58,903 nt of DNA from Pseudomonas morbosilactucae (GTDB taxonomy: Bacteria; Pseudomonadota; Gammaproteobacteria; Pseudomonadales; Pseudomonadaceae): the NCBI RefSeq assembly GCF_023241715.1, contig NZ_JALQCW010000086.1:1-58903 (forward strand), in the 5' to 3' direction. Shown here in pieces: positions 33,100 through 41,969 of this stretch (position 1 is the stretch's first letter; every line of letters begins with the position of its first letter). Position numbers and translations under genes: made by a program. The notes beneath the pieces were generated by a model, which searched no databases, had not been told where the DNA came from, and worked only from the letters and a program-made list of their open reading frames with translations.

Positions 33100-33288
33100 A
33101 TGAAACGCCAGACAGCGATTGATTATTTCGGCTCCATTCCCAAGCTTGCACGCGCCTTGAAGATCACGTACGAGGCAGTGCGGCAGTGGGGGAAGGACGT
33201 CCCAGAATTGCGCCAGTACCAGCTGGAAAAGATCACCAACGGAACGCTGAAGGCGGGCAACGAAAGCCCGTCTCAGTCGGTAGCCTGA
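33100..33288 (+). CDS. cro: Cro-like repressor
   Basis: 62 residues from the ATG at 33100 with GAGGTGCCC upstream. It shows the YdaS/Cro-type HTH (AIDYFGSIPKLARALKITYEAVRQWGKD) and a short C-terminus. It is divergent from cI across the operators, and the recognition-helix region SYEAVRQW/TYEAVRQW is almost the same in CI and Cro, as expected for proteins reading the same sites. Confidence 0.88.
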   Translation: MKRQTAIDYFGSIPKLARALKITYEAVRQWGKDVPELRQYQLEKITNGTLKAGNESPSQSVA

Positions 33289-33290
33289 CC

Positions 33291-33617
33291 ATGCCGACGT
33301 CCTCATTAAGCCAAGAGCGGGATGACATAGCCCGCGAGATAGAGACGCTGATCTTGCAGCGGGTTGCATGTGTCAGCCAAAAGCACCTTTCGGTTGCACT
33401 GAAACCCAAGTTCGAGAGCTGCAGCGAGTCCACGGTGTCACGTTGGAATGATGGCGAGTACCAGAAGTGGGCGGCAGCGCTCTCGATCCTGGGGTTGCGC
33501 GTTGTTCCTCAGTCGGCAGTTGTCGTCACCGCCGAATACCTGTCAGCGCTTGAGACCATGGCGCGGATCGGCTTGAAGGCCGAGAAGAGACGGCCCGGCC
33601 CGCTTGGGTGGGACTGA
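33291..33617 (+). CDS. CII-like transcriptional activator
   Basis: 108 residues from the ATG at 33291. The middle resembles lambda CII: QKHLSVALKPKFESCSESTVSRWND as HTH, then WAAALSILGLRVV. CII activates cI and integrase transcription to favour lysogeny. It follows cro closely and precedes the replication gene fragment by two bases, the lambda order. Confidence 0.8.
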   Translation: MPTSSLSQERDDIAREIETLILQRVACVSQKHLSVALKPKFESCSESTVSRWNDGEYQKWAAALSILGLRVVPQSAVVVTAEYLSALETMARIGLKAEKRRPGPLGWD

Positions 33618-33619
33618 CC

Positions 33620-33898
33620 ATGGATTGGTTCCGGATGTATGGCGAGTTCGCCACCGATCCCAAAGTGCAGATGATGAGCGAGGCCATGCAGCGTCGCTTA
33701 GTCATGTTGTTCTGCCTCGAATGCAGTAACGGTATTGAAACGTTTCATGTAACGGAACGCGAAACATCGATTGCTTTTGCTATGCGCGTTACAGAGGAAA
33801 TTCTCTCCGAAACCAAGGCCGTTTTTTTGGCTAAAGGATTCATCAACGACGACTGGACGCTGAGCAATTGGGATAAGCGCCAATACGTCTCTGATTCC
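33620..33898 (+). pseudogene. Truncated phage replication protein
   Basis: The ATG at 33620 begins MDWFRMYGEFATDPKVQMMS and continues through NWDKRQYVSDS (about 93 residues), the conserved N-terminal winged-helix part of O-type replication proteins of Pseudomonas phages, which normally continue for 200 or more residues. At about 33898 similarity ends abruptly. The frame runs on to 34066 but by then reads the capsid gene out of frame. The rest of the gene is deleted. Confidence 0.8.
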
Positions 33899-33929
33899 CA
33901 GATCTCCCTCAATCGTAAGGAAATAACTC

Positions 33930-34892
33930 ATGTCCCTGTCGCAAATGCAGGTTTTCAACGAATACATCATGCCGGCGACCATCGAGACGCGGGATCAGTA
34001 CCTGGTCGCGTTCAACGCTGCGAGCTGCGGTGCAATCCTTCTGTCTCCGGATGGCTTCACTGGTGATTTCCTCCAGGAGTCGTTCTTCCAGACCCTGGCT
34101 GCCGCTCAGCGCCGCGTCGATCGCTACGCCGCCAACGGTGCCGCGCCGATCACTGATCTGACCGAGCTGAAAAACTCCTCGGTCAAAGTGGCCGGCGGCT
34201 TCGGGCCGATCCGCTACGAGCCTTCGCAGATGACCTGGCTGGAGCGTCCAACCGCTCAAGGCATCGAAGTAGCATCGCGTGCGTTCGCGGAGATCCTGCT
34301 GAAGGACCAACTGAATACCGCCATCGCGGCGCTGGTGGCTGCAATCACCGCTCAGGCAGCAGCTGTGAATGACGTGTCTGCCACCGCTGGCATCAGCCAG
34401 GCCGCATTGAACAACGCTCATGCGAAGTTCGGTGATGCGAGTCAATCGCTGGTCACCCAGATCATGCAGGGCACCACCTACCACAAGCTGGTCGGCCAGG
34501 CGCTGACCAACAGCGAGCAGCTGTTCCAGGCGGGCAACGTTCGTGTGGTGGACATCCTCGGAAAAATTTCGGTCGTTACCGACGCGCCGGCACTGATGCA
34601 GACCGGCACGCCCAACAAGGAAGTCATTCTGTCCCTGGTGCAAGGCGCAGCGATGGTTCACGACGGTCGCGACATCATCAGCAACGTCCAGACCACCAAC
34701 GGCAAGGAGCGCATCGAAACCACGCTCCAGACCGACTACACCTTCGGCCTGGGCCTCAAGGGCTACACCTGGGACACCACCGCCGGCGGCAAGTCGCCAA
34801 CCTACGCCGAGCTGGCGACTGGTACCAACTGGGACAAGACCGCCACCAGCATCAAGCACACCGCCGGTGTGGCTCTGATCGGTGATGCCTCA
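33930..34892 (+). pseudogene. Phage major capsid-like protein, stop codon lost
   Basis: About 320 residues starting MSLSQMQVFNEYIMPATIET with RBS AAGGAAATAACTC. It contains QESFFQTLAAAQRRVDRYAA and AGNVRVVDILGKISVVTDAPAL, matching a capsid (coat) protein family I recall from Pseudomonas prophages, and nearly its whole usual length. The family ends close to VALIGDA, which is followed here by TCA where a stop would be expected; the frame then stays open over 300 more codons antisense to the SDR gene. It is joined to the replication gene remnant with no packaging genes between. Confidence 0.75.
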
Positions 34893-34895
34893 CCG

Positions 34896-34927
34896 GCCTG
34901 GGGCCTGGAGGTAAACAGGCCCCAGGC
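34896..34927. terminator. Perfect hairpin at the prophage right end
   Basis: GCCTGGGGCCT-GGAGGTAAAC-AGGCCCCAGGC, an exact 11-pair inverted repeat. No T-tract follows on either strand. It may be the capsid gene's terminator or end the SDR transcript, and it marks the edge of recognisable phage DNA. Confidence 0.6.
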
Positions 34928-34982
34928 TCTAACCCCATGGGCAATTTTCAGGAGCCCGGCAGGCTCAATGCGCAGTGGCGGC

Positions 34983-35825
34983 TTAAGCGTTGCCGTGGTC
35001 CAGCGAGCAGGACAAGGCGCGGTGGGCGTCAGCCTGTTCGAGCAGCGCCTTGGCCTTGGTTTCGAATGTCAGCACGGCGTCGGCCCCGGCGGCGAAGCGG
35101 GTCGGTGGTGTTTCAGCATGGGCGAGTTGCACGATGGCCGTCGCGAGTTTGGCCGGGTCGCCACTTTGTTGGCCGTTCATGCCGCTCCAGGCGGTGACGG
35201 TTTCGCGGGTGCGTTCGGCGTAATCCTTGAGCGTCGGCTCGGCAAAGGTTGTGGAGTCTGTGGTGAGCAACTCAGTGCGGAAAAAACCGGGTTCCACCAA
35301 CATGGTTTTGACACCGTAGGGGGCGATCTCCGGGGCCAGGGATTCCATCCAGCCCTCGATGCCAAACTTTGCGGCCGCGTAGGCACTGCAGAACACCCCC
35401 CCGCTGATGCCAGCGGTGGAGGAGATCGTGAGCAACAGGCCCGAGCGTTGTTTGCGCATCACCGGCAGCACCGCGCGGGCGACGTTCATTGGGCCGAACA
35501 GCAGTATCTCGATCTGTTGACGAACCTGTTCAGGGCTGAGCTCTTCGAAGAACCCCGCGTAGAAATACCCGGCATTGTTGACCAGAACGTCGATCCGTCC
35601 GAATTTTTCCAGGGTCGCTTGAACGGCCATTTCGGCGTCTTCAGGGCGGGTGACGTCGAGCTGGAGGATGAGCAAATCATCGTGACTGCCAATGGCCGCC
35701 ACGATCTTTTGCGGATCGCGCCCGGTGGCGACCACCGCGTGTCCGGCCTTCAGCGCTGCGTGGGCCAAGTGCGCGCCCAAGCCGCGGCCGGCGCCGGTGA
35801 TAAGCCAAACCTGTTTGTCTGTCAT
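34983..35825 (-). CDS. Short-chain dehydrogenase/reductase
   Basis: 280 residues of the classical SDR family. The cofactor motif TGAGRGLG lies near residues 10-17, NNAG near 88, catalytic Ser in SSTAGISGG, and YAAAK near 150. The length and substrate loop fit the subfamily of NAD(P)-dependent oxidoreductases often found next to AraC or LysR regulators. RBS AAGGAAACTCTT precedes the ATG. It is the first chromosomal gene right of the prophage. Substrate unknown. Confidence 0.92.
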   Translation of the reverse strand: MTDKQVWLITGAGRGLGAHLAHAALKAGHAVVATGRDPQKIVAAIGSHDDLLILQLDVTRPEDAEMAVQATLEKFGRIDVLVNNAGYFYAGFFEELSPEQVRQQIEILLFGPMNVARAVLPVMRKQRSGLLLTISSTAGISGGVFCSAYAAAKFGIEGWMESLAPEIAPYGVKTMLVEPGFFRTELLTTDSTTFAEPTLKDYAERTRETVTAWSGMNGQQSGDPAKLATAIVQLAHAETPPTRFAAGADAVLTFETKAKALLEQADAHRALSCSLDHGNA

Positions 35826-36189
35826 AAGAGTTTCCTTGGAAGCTGAAGTGGTGGTCTTGCTCGAAATGCCGCCCTTGCCGGGTAGGTATGTCGTAGCCTC
35901 GACGCATTTTCCGATCTTCAGCCCCGGACGCCTTGCAGGGTTCGCGTTAAAGATTGCCTAAAACAACGGTCTTTCTGCGGCGCAGCGTAGGGCATCACGC
36001 CCTGCGGGCGTTCAGCTTCGGCAACCGTTCTGGCAATCACCTTGAATCGGGCAAACATTCACGCGGATCCGGCAACTGCATCCGCGTTTCACTTCACATA
36101 CTCCGGCCGAAATCCTGGGGGGGCGCCACCGAGATACTGCGGTGGCAGGGCCTGCCAGGGGCGATCGACCATGGGTGTGAGTAGTTGAT
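35826..36189. other. Intergenic region
   Basis: 364 bases with no convincing gene. It contains an eight-pair inverted repeat ACGCGGAT...ATCCGCGT at 36061-36087, and must contain the promoter of the leftward SDR gene and the rightward Fe-S protein. No further structure is evident. Confidence 0.35.
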
Positions 36190-36936
36190 ATGCAAAACAA
36201 CGCTATCCGGTTTGCCTGCAACGGCTGCGGGGTTTGCTGCAAGGGGCGCCTGATTCCATTGACCCTGAACGAGACGCGGCAGTGGCTAGGACGGGGCCAT
36301 GATGTGGCGGTCATCCTGGAGGCCTTCGACGAGTCGAACTGGGTTTCCCAGCCCCAGCAGTATGCCCACAGCGCGCGACGAGCCGTGGAGGTCGGCAGCG
36401 GCGAGGCGCGTATCCGGGTGGTTGCCGTGCTGGCCGCCAACGCGCTGCGGCAATGCCAGAATCTCGGTGATGACGACCGCTGCTGTATCTATGACGAGCG
36501 GCCATTGGTGTGCCGGATCTACCCCATGGAAATCAACCCGTTCATTGCCCTGCGTCCGGAAAACAAGGCGTGTGCTCCTGCCGTTTGGGAGCAAGGCGAG
36601 ATCCTGTTTACCGACCGCATCGTCGACCCGCTTCTGGCTGACCAGGTCGAGCGTTCTCGCCAGGCCGACCGGGACGACGCCCAGGCCAAGATTACCCTGT
36701 GTGAGCTGATGGGGCTGAACGTCGCGGCGTGGAAGGGCGATGCGCTGGCGATTTATCTGCCTGATCGGCGGCAACTGCTGGAAGCCCTTGAGCGCTATGA
36801 CATCGGGTTCACAGCAGCGCCCTGTACGGATTGGAAAGTCCGCGCCGACACCCCGGTGTTGCGCCAGCAACTGCATCAGTTGGGGGTGGCATTGGACGAC
36901 CAACTGCCAAGCGCCTACCTCTTTCATCGGTTGTAG
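36190..36936 (+). CDS. YkgJ-family cysteine-cluster protein
   Basis: 248 residues. The CxxCxxCC signature is at Cys10, 13, 16 and 17 (ACNGCGVCCKG), with further cysteines in DDRCCIYDERPLVCRIYPME near 95-115. This pattern defines the YkgJ/zinc- or iron-chelating family, where the cysteines probably bind an Fe-S cluster or zinc. The biochemical role is not established. It is separated from XdhC by 289 bases in which I see nothing. Confidence 0.85.
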   Translation: MQNNAIRFACNGCGVCCKGRLIPLTLNETRQWLGRGHDVAVILEAFDESNWVSQPQQYAHSARRAVEVGSGEARIRVVAVLAANALRQCQNLGDDDRCCIYDERPLVCRIYPMEINPFIALRPENKACAPAVWEQGEILFTDRIVDPLLADQVERSRQADRDDAQAKITLCELMGLNVAAWKGDALAIYLPDRRQLLEALERYDIGFTAAPCTDWKVRADTPVLRQQLHQLGVALDDQLPSAYLFHRL

Positions 36937-37225
36937 GCGCTGGTACGTCTTGACCACGCCGAGGCGCGAGGTGTGGCTCGTCAGTTTGGGCAGTAGGGCA
37001 GCCTGAAATACTTTGTCACATAGCCTTTTCAGCAGCGTTGCTCGTTGGATTGGGCAATAAAATCCGTCAATCAGGCAATCGTCTCGCCGTGACGCGCCCC
37101 ATACTGGCGGCAATCCCTCAAGCGCATTTACACCGCCGGCCCGGCACGCCAGCGCCAGGGTGTTCGAGGCTTGCCCACCCCGGTGCAAACGCTGATCAGA
37201 GGAACCGCGTCCCGCGACGCAACCC

Positions 37226-38194
37226 ATGAAAAATCTTGATCTGCAGGTTATCCAGCAAGCTTATTCGTGGCTCGAACAGGGCCACGGCGTGTGGTTGTGC
37301 ACGGTGCTTGCGACCTTTGGCTCTGCCCCCAGGGGGCCGGGCTCGCTGCTGGTGGCGTTACCGTCAGGAGCGTTCTGCGGTTCGCTGTCGGGGGGCTGCG
37401 TCGAGGAGGATTTTCTGCAGCGGCTCGGTCGCGACGAGTTTGCCGAGCACAACCAGATCGTGCGCTATGGCGAAGGTGGGCTGGCCCCCTCGTTGGCGTT
37501 GCCCTGTGGTGGCGTGCTCGATGTACTGGTGGAAAGGTTCGAACCCGACTGCAGTGCCCGACAGCATTTCGCGACGCTGCTCGAGGCCTTGCAGGGACGG
37601 CACCTGGTGGTGCGTCACGTCACGCTGGGAAGCTGTGTACGACGAAACGAAACCACAGCCAGCATCACCGCCCCCGTCGTGATCGATGCCGATCAGGTGC
37701 GCATTCGTGTGGGCGCAGCCCAGCGGCTCCTGGTCGCGGGCCTGTCACCGGTGGCCGAGTTCTGTGCGGGCTTTGCGGTCGCCCTGGGTTACGAAGTGAT
37801 CGTCTGCGACCCGCGCAGCGAGCTGACCGCGGGCTTCAACATGGCAGGGGTGGAGTTGCGGAAGATCTTGCCCGCCACCTTCATTGCCCAGGGTGGATGC
37901 CATGCGGCCACGGCCATTGTGGCCTTGACCCACGACCCGCGTCTGGACGACCTGACCTTGCTGGAGGCGGTGAGAACCCCGGCCTTCTACATCGGCGCCA
38001 TGGGCTCCCGGCGCACCAGTGAAAAACGCCTGGAACGGGTCCAGCGCATTGGAGGCTTGGAGCCGCAGGTGATCGAACGCATTCATGCGCCCATCGGCCT
38101 CAAACTCGGCAGCAAGACCCCGGCAGAGATCGCGCTGGCGGTCATGGCGGACATTGTTCGCGTAAGCAACAGCGTGGCCCGTGACCAACTGTAG
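37226..38194 (+). CDS. XdhC-family molybdenum-enzyme maturation protein
   Basis: 322 residues. The N-terminal XdhC_CoxI part contains TVLATFGSAPRGPGSLL and GSLSGGCVEED; the C-terminal Rossmann-like part contains LLVAGLSPVAEF and the later YIGAMGSRRTSEKR. XdhC binds sulphurated molybdenum cofactor and loads it into xanthine-dehydrogenase-type enzymes. The likely client is the hydroxylase at 39243-41969. Its neighbours on the same strand are YkgJ upstream and the AraC regulator downstream. Confidence 0.9.
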   Translation: MKNLDLQVIQQAYSWLEQGHGVWLCTVLATFGSAPRGPGSLLVALPSGAFCGSLSGGCVEEDFLQRLGRDEFAEHNQIVRYGEGGLAPSLALPCGGVLDVLVERFEPDCSARQHFATLLEALQGRHLVVRHVTLGSCVRRNETTASITAPVVIDADQVRIRVGAAQRLLVAGLSPVAEFCAGFAVALGYEVIVCDPRSELTAGFNMAGVELRKILPATFIAQGGCHAATAIVALTHDPRLDDLTLLEAVRTPAFYIGAMGSRRTSEKRLERVQRIGGLEPQVIERIHAPIGLKLGSKTPAEIALAVMADIVRVSNSVARDQL

Positions 38195-38221
38195 ACCTGA
38201 TATTTCCAAGGAGGCGTAACC

Positions 38222-39133
38222 GTGCAAGCTGATTTCAAAATCAACCCGAGCGTCAGCGATACCCGTCGTCTTGCTGACATGGTGAGCCAAATGCTGCGCA
38301 GCGAGGGTGACCAAGTCACCGCTATCCCCGGCTTGAGCCTGCATCGGCGTAAATTGGCGACCACGCCGGTGCATTGTGTTTACGGCCTGGGCATCGGCGT
38401 CACGGTGCAAGGGTGCAAGCAAGTCATCGTCGGGGAGGACGTGCTGACTTATGGCCCCGGCCAGTCGATGGTCACCAGCCTCGATTTACCGGTCATTTCC
38501 CATGTGATCCAGGCCAGCATCGCCAAACCCTTTCTGGGCCTGATGCTGACATTCGACAACGCCATGGTGATGCAACTCGCCCAGCGCATGCAGTTGTCGC
38601 AGCGCATGAAAGATGGCTGCTTTCGTCCGCTGACCGTGCAGGCCCTGGATGTCGGCGTGCTGTGTGCGCTGGAGCGTTTGCTGGGGCTGCTCAGCGAGCC
38701 GGCACTGCTTGAAACCCTGGCACCCTTGATCAAGGAAGAAATCATCGCTCGCCTGCTCAGCGGTGCCCATGGTGCGCAGTTGCTGCAGGTGGTCACGGCG
38801 GGCTCGCCCAGCCAGCACATCGCCAAGACCGTGGCCTGGTTGAAGCTGAATTTTCGCCAGGCCTTGCGCATGGATGATTTGGCGGCCATTGCGCACATGA
38901 GTCCGTCCACCTTTCGCCAGCATTTTCGCGTGGTCACCGGCATGAGCCCGTTGCAGTACCAGAAACAGCTGAGGCTGCAAGCGGCTCGCCAGTTGATGTT
39001 GAGCCAGAATGTCGATGCCAGCAGTGCGGGCGGGCTGGTGGGTTACGAAAGCTCATCGCAGTTCAGTCGCGAGTACAGCCGCCTGTTTGGCGAGCCGCCG
39101 CAGCGGGACATCCGGCGGATGCGCTTGCAATGA
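38222..39133 (+). CDS. AraC-family transcriptional regulator (GTG start)
   Basis: 303 residues from GTG with AAGGAGGCGTAACC upstream. The N-terminal part (about 10-190) is the AraC_N type with HRRKLATTPVHCVYG. Two HTH motifs follow (LNFRQALRMDDLAAIAHMS and VGYESSSQFSREYSRLFG), with MSPLQYQKQLRL between. It follows XdhC by 27 bases and probably regulates the molybdenum hydroxylase or the nearby SDR; effector unknown. Confidence 0.9.
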   Translation: MQADFKINPSVSDTRRLADMVSQMLRSEGDQVTAIPGLSLHRRKLATTPVHCVYGLGIGVTVQGCKQVIVGEDVLTYGPGQSMVTSLDLPVISHVIQASIAKPFLGLMLTFDNAMVMQLAQRMQLSQRMKDGCFRPLTVQALDVGVLCALERLLGLLSEPALLETLAPLIKEEIIARLLSGAHGAQLLQVVTAGSPSQHIAKTVAWLKLNFRQALRMDDLAAIAHMSPSTFRQHFRVVTGMSPLQYQKQLRLQAARQLMLSQNVDASSAGGLVGYESSSQFSREYSRLFGEPPQRDIRRMRLQ

Positions 39134-39218
39134 ATCTCGATGGGCAGGAGGCCGGCCCATCTTCCCTCCAATAGGCTCGGCCTCCGCCCGTTTCTCAGGG
39201 TGGGTCGAAGCGTCGCTC

Positions 39219-39236
39219 CGGGGGCGTTAACCCCCG
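39219..39236. terminator. Short hairpin between convergent genes
   Basis: CGGGGG-CGTTAA-CCCCCG, six pairs, between the AraC gene and the convergent hydroxylase. It has no T-tract; possible terminator only. Confidence 0.35.
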
Positions 39237-39242
39237 CAGTCA

Positions 39243-41483
39243 TCACCCCAGCTTGAAAGGCAATTGACGTATCGGCTGCCCGGTGAGGCTCGCGATCGCA
39301 TTGGCGAAGGCGGGTGCCAACGGTGGCAGGCCGGGTTCACCCATGCCCGTGGGCGGTTCTGCGCTTGGCACCAGGTGCACGGCAAACTCCGGCATGTCGG
39401 TGATGCGCGGCACACTGAAGTCCGCGAAGTTGCTCTGTTGCACCACCCCATCCTTCAAGGTGATGGCGCCTCCCGGCAGGCACATCGACAAGCCCATCAG
39501 GGCCGCGCCTTGCACCTGGGCCTCGACGCTGCGGGGGTTGACCACCAGGTTGCAGTGAACGCCGGCGGTCACTTGGTGCAGCACTGGGCGGCCGTCCTGC
39601 GCCGAGGCTTCCACGACATAGGCCACCACCGAACTGAACGACTCGTGAACCGCCACGCCCCAGGCGCGACCAGCCGGCAGTTGGCGTTTGCCGTAGCCGC
39701 TCTTGTCCACCGCCAATTGCAGCGCCGCACTATGGCGTGGGCGTTGATCGGCAAACAGCTTCATCCGGTAAGCCACGGGGTCCTGTCGAGTGGTGCGGGC
39801 GATCTCATCGATCAAGGTCTCCATCACGAAGGCCGTGTGGGTGGACCCCACGCTGCGCCACCACAGCACCGGCACGTTGAGTTTCGGGTGGTGCACCGTC
39901 AGGCGCATCGGCAGCGGATAAGGGTCGCGCATGCCTTCAGTCGCCGTGGGATCAATGCCGTTTTTCACCCGGCCGCCGAACATGGTGCCCGAGATGATCG
40001 ACTGTCCGACCAGCACGTGGTCCCAGGCCAGCACTTGGCCGTTATCGTCGAAACCGATGTGCGCGCGGTGCAGGTGCATAGGGCGGTAATAGCCGCCCTT
40101 GATGTCGTCCTCGCGGCTCCACAGGGTGCGCACCGGCACCGTCAAACCGGCGCTTTGCGCCGCCTTGGCCACCTCGCAGGCCAGCACCACAATGTCGCAG
40201 GTGGCGATGCCGCGTCGGCCAAAACCGCCGCCCGCGGTCTGCACGTTGATCTGTACCTGCTCGGGCTTGAGGTTGAGCACCCGTGCCGCCGCGGCGCCGT
40301 CGGCGCCGGCAAACTGGGTGCCGACCCACAATTCGGCGCGCCCAGCGGACAGCTGTACGGTGCAGTTCAGCGGTTCCATGGGGGCATGGGCCAGGTACGG
40401 GAACAGGAACTCGGCTTCCAACTGATGCGGTGCGCTGGCCAGCGGCGTCATGTCCGCCTCGAAATGGCGCGGGCCCGGGCGGCCAGCCAGTTCGCGGTAG
40501 TCGGCCAACTGACGCTCGCTGTCGACCTTCTCTACGTTCGCGGTGTCCCACTGCAGCTTGAGGGCATCGCGCCCTTGCTTGGCCTGCCAGTAGCCCAGCG
40601 CCACGACTGCTACGCCTTCGGCGCCAGCGTCCAGCGGCACCCGCAGCACCGCCTTCACGCCCTGGATCGCCCGTGCCGCGCTGTCATCCAGCGAGGCGAT
40701 TTTGGCGCCGAACACCGGTGGGCGAGCCACCACGGCGGTGAGTTGCCCGGGCAGGCCCATGTCGATGCCGAAGGCCTGCTGGCCACTGCTCTTGGCCTTG
40801 GCATCGATGCGCGTCGTGGCATGGCCAATGATGCGGAAGTCCTTGGGGTCTTTGAGGGTGATCTGTTCAGGCACCGGCAGTGCCATCGCCGCCTCGGCCA
40901 GTTCACCGTAGCTCGCTGTGCGGCCGCCGGGGCCCAGTACCTTGCCGGCTTGTGTGCTCAGGCTCGCCACGTCCAGGTTCCAGCGTGCGGCCGCTGCCGA
41001 GAGCAGCATGGCGCGAGCGCGGGCACCGAGTTCGCGGTATTGGGTGTAGCTGTTCTTGATCGAGTTGGAGCCGCCGGTCAGGTGCATGCCAAAGAGCGGG
41101 TCCTGGTAGGCGATGTCGCTGCTGCCATTGCGGCTGCGCACCAGGCTCCAGTCGGCATCCAGCTCTTCGGCGAGGATCATCGGCAGGCCGGTCTGTACAC
41201 CTTGGCCGAACTCCAGGCGGTTGAGGGTCACGGTGACTTCACCGTTCGACGCGATGTGCACGAACGCAGAGGGCTGCTGATTCGGCTTCAGTACTGCTGC
41301 GGCGTCACCGCCAGCGCTTTGCGCCAGGGCCAGGTGGGGAAATGCCCCCAGGGCCAGGCCGCCCACACCGAGGATTTTGAGGAAGCTGCGGCGCGGCAGA
41401 GTGGCAGGGCCATCGGCCTGGTCGCGTTCAAGCATGTGTTGCAAGGCGCGCGGAAGCTCGTCCGGGAAGATGTCGTTCAGCAT
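39243..41483 (-). CDS. Molybdopterin-binding large subunit of an IorB-type hydroxylase
   Basis: 746 residues. A Tat-like signal (RRSFLK at 31-36 followed by GVGGLALGAF) implies membrane or periplasmic placement. The rest matches the isoquinoline 1-oxidoreductase beta or aldehyde-dehydrogenase type large subunit of the xanthine oxidase family: VTLNRLEFGQGVQTG, GGGFGRRG, and GEPGLPPLAPAFANA near the end, which includes the catalytic Glu-type segment. No FAD domain is present. With the small subunit it hydroxylates an N-heterocycle or aldehyde and passes electrons onward. The substrate cannot be read. Confidence 0.88.
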   Translation of the reverse strand: MLNDIFPDELPRALQHMLERDQADGPATLPRRSFLKILGVGGLALGAFPHLALAQSAGGDAAAVLKPNQQPSAFVHIASNGEVTVTLNRLEFGQGVQTGLPMILAEELDADWSLVRSRNGSSDIAYQDPLFGMHLTGGSNSIKNSYTQYRELGARARAMLLSAAAARWNLDVASLSTQAGKVLGPGGRTASYGELAEAAMALPVPEQITLKDPKDFRIIGHATTRIDAKAKSSGQQAFGIDMGLPGQLTAVVARPPVFGAKIASLDDSAARAIQGVKAVLRVPLDAGAEGVAVVALGYWQAKQGRDALKLQWDTANVEKVDSERQLADYRELAGRPGPRHFEADMTPLASAPHQLEAEFLFPYLAHAPMEPLNCTVQLSAGRAELWVGTQFAGADGAAAARVLNLKPEQVQINVQTAGGGFGRRGIATCDIVVLACEVAKAAQSAGLTVPVRTLWSREDDIKGGYYRPMHLHRAHIGFDDNGQVLAWDHVLVGQSIISGTMFGGRVKNGIDPTATEGMRDPYPLPMRLTVHHPKLNVPVLWWRSVGSTHTAFVMETLIDEIARTTRQDPVAYRMKLFADQRPRHSAALQLAVDKSGYGKRQLPAGRAWGVAVHESFSSVVAYVVEASAQDGRPVLHQVTAGVHCNLVVNPRSVEAQVQGAALMGLSMCLPGGAITLKDGVVQQSNFADFSVPRITDMPEFAVHLVPSAEPPTGMGEPGLPPLAPAFANAIASLTGQPIRQLPFKLG

Positions 41484-41495
41484 GGTGGGCTCCGA

Positions 41496-41969
41496 TCAGG
41501 CCAGGGTTTTCGCAGCATCCGCCACCGCTGCGCGGATACGGGCGTAAGTGCCACAGCGGCAGATGTTGCCGGCCATGGCCGAGTCGATCTCCGCGGCCGT
41601 TGGCTGCTTGCCTTTGGGTTGGGCCTTGAGAAACGCCGTCGCGCTCATGATTTGGCCGCTCTGGCAGTAGCCGCATTGGGCCACGTCATGCTTGACCCAG
41701 GCCTCGTGCACGGCGGTACCGACCGGGTCGCTGCCATCGGTGGCGGCTTCGATGGTGGTGATCTTCCGGCCTTCGGCGACGGCGATAGGCGTGACGCAAG
41801 AGCGAATGGCCTGGCCATCCAGGTGAACGGTGCACGCACCGCACAAGGCGGCGCCGCAGCCGAACTTGGTGCCGGTCATGCCCATCGTGTCGCGCAAGGC
41901 CCAAAGAATCGGGGTGCCAGGGTCGACGTCAACCTTGTACTCACGTCCATTGATGTTGAGGGCGCTCAT
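41496..41969 (-). CDS. 2Fe-2S small subunit of an IorA-type hydroxylase
   Basis: 157 residues. The plant-type 2Fe-2S cluster is bound by Cys38, 43, 46 and 58 (CGAALCGAC...RSC). The second cluster is bound by CGYCQSGQ (near 97) and the CRCG motif (near 133). This is the small subunit typical of IorA/CutS proteins. It is upstream of and co-transcribed with the large subunit, 12 bases apart, with RBS GGAGAGCTACCCC. Confidence 0.92.
   Translation of the reverse strand: MSALNINGREYKVDVDPGTPILWALRDTMGMTGTKFGCGAALCGACTVHLDGQAIRSCVTPIAVAEGRKITTIEAATDGSDPVGTAVHEAWVKHDVAQCGYCQSGQIMSATAFLKAQPKGKQPTAAEIDSAMAGNICRCGTYARIRAAVADAAKTLA

Larger units (their letters stand above)
19049..34895. mobile_element. 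Defective lambdoid prophage in tRNA-Pro
   Basis: Left border is the tRNA-Pro 3' end. Contents in order: terminator, tyrosine integrase, excisionase, orphan DNA methyltransferase, NinX-like protein, a mosaic of small leftward and rightward genes, early operator cluster, CI, second operator cluster, Cro, CII, a truncated replication gene and a capsid gene. The order is lambdoid. Terminase, portal, tail and lysis genes are absent, so it cannot make particles. The right border is placed at the end of capsid similarity; no copy of the tRNA 3' end is visible between there and the chromosomal SDR gene at 34983, so attR seems lost. Confidence 0.88.

Noticed and set aside
33608..34066. A single 152-residue gene at the replication/capsid joint
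   Set aside because: After residue about 97 it reads the capsid gene in the wrong frame, so it is a fusion artefact of a deletion.
33930..35846. A continuous 638-codon frame across the capsid gene and the SDR gene
   Set aside because: Only the first about 320 codons resemble a phage protein; the remainder is the antisense strand of the SDR gene and appears open only because of high-GC codon bias.
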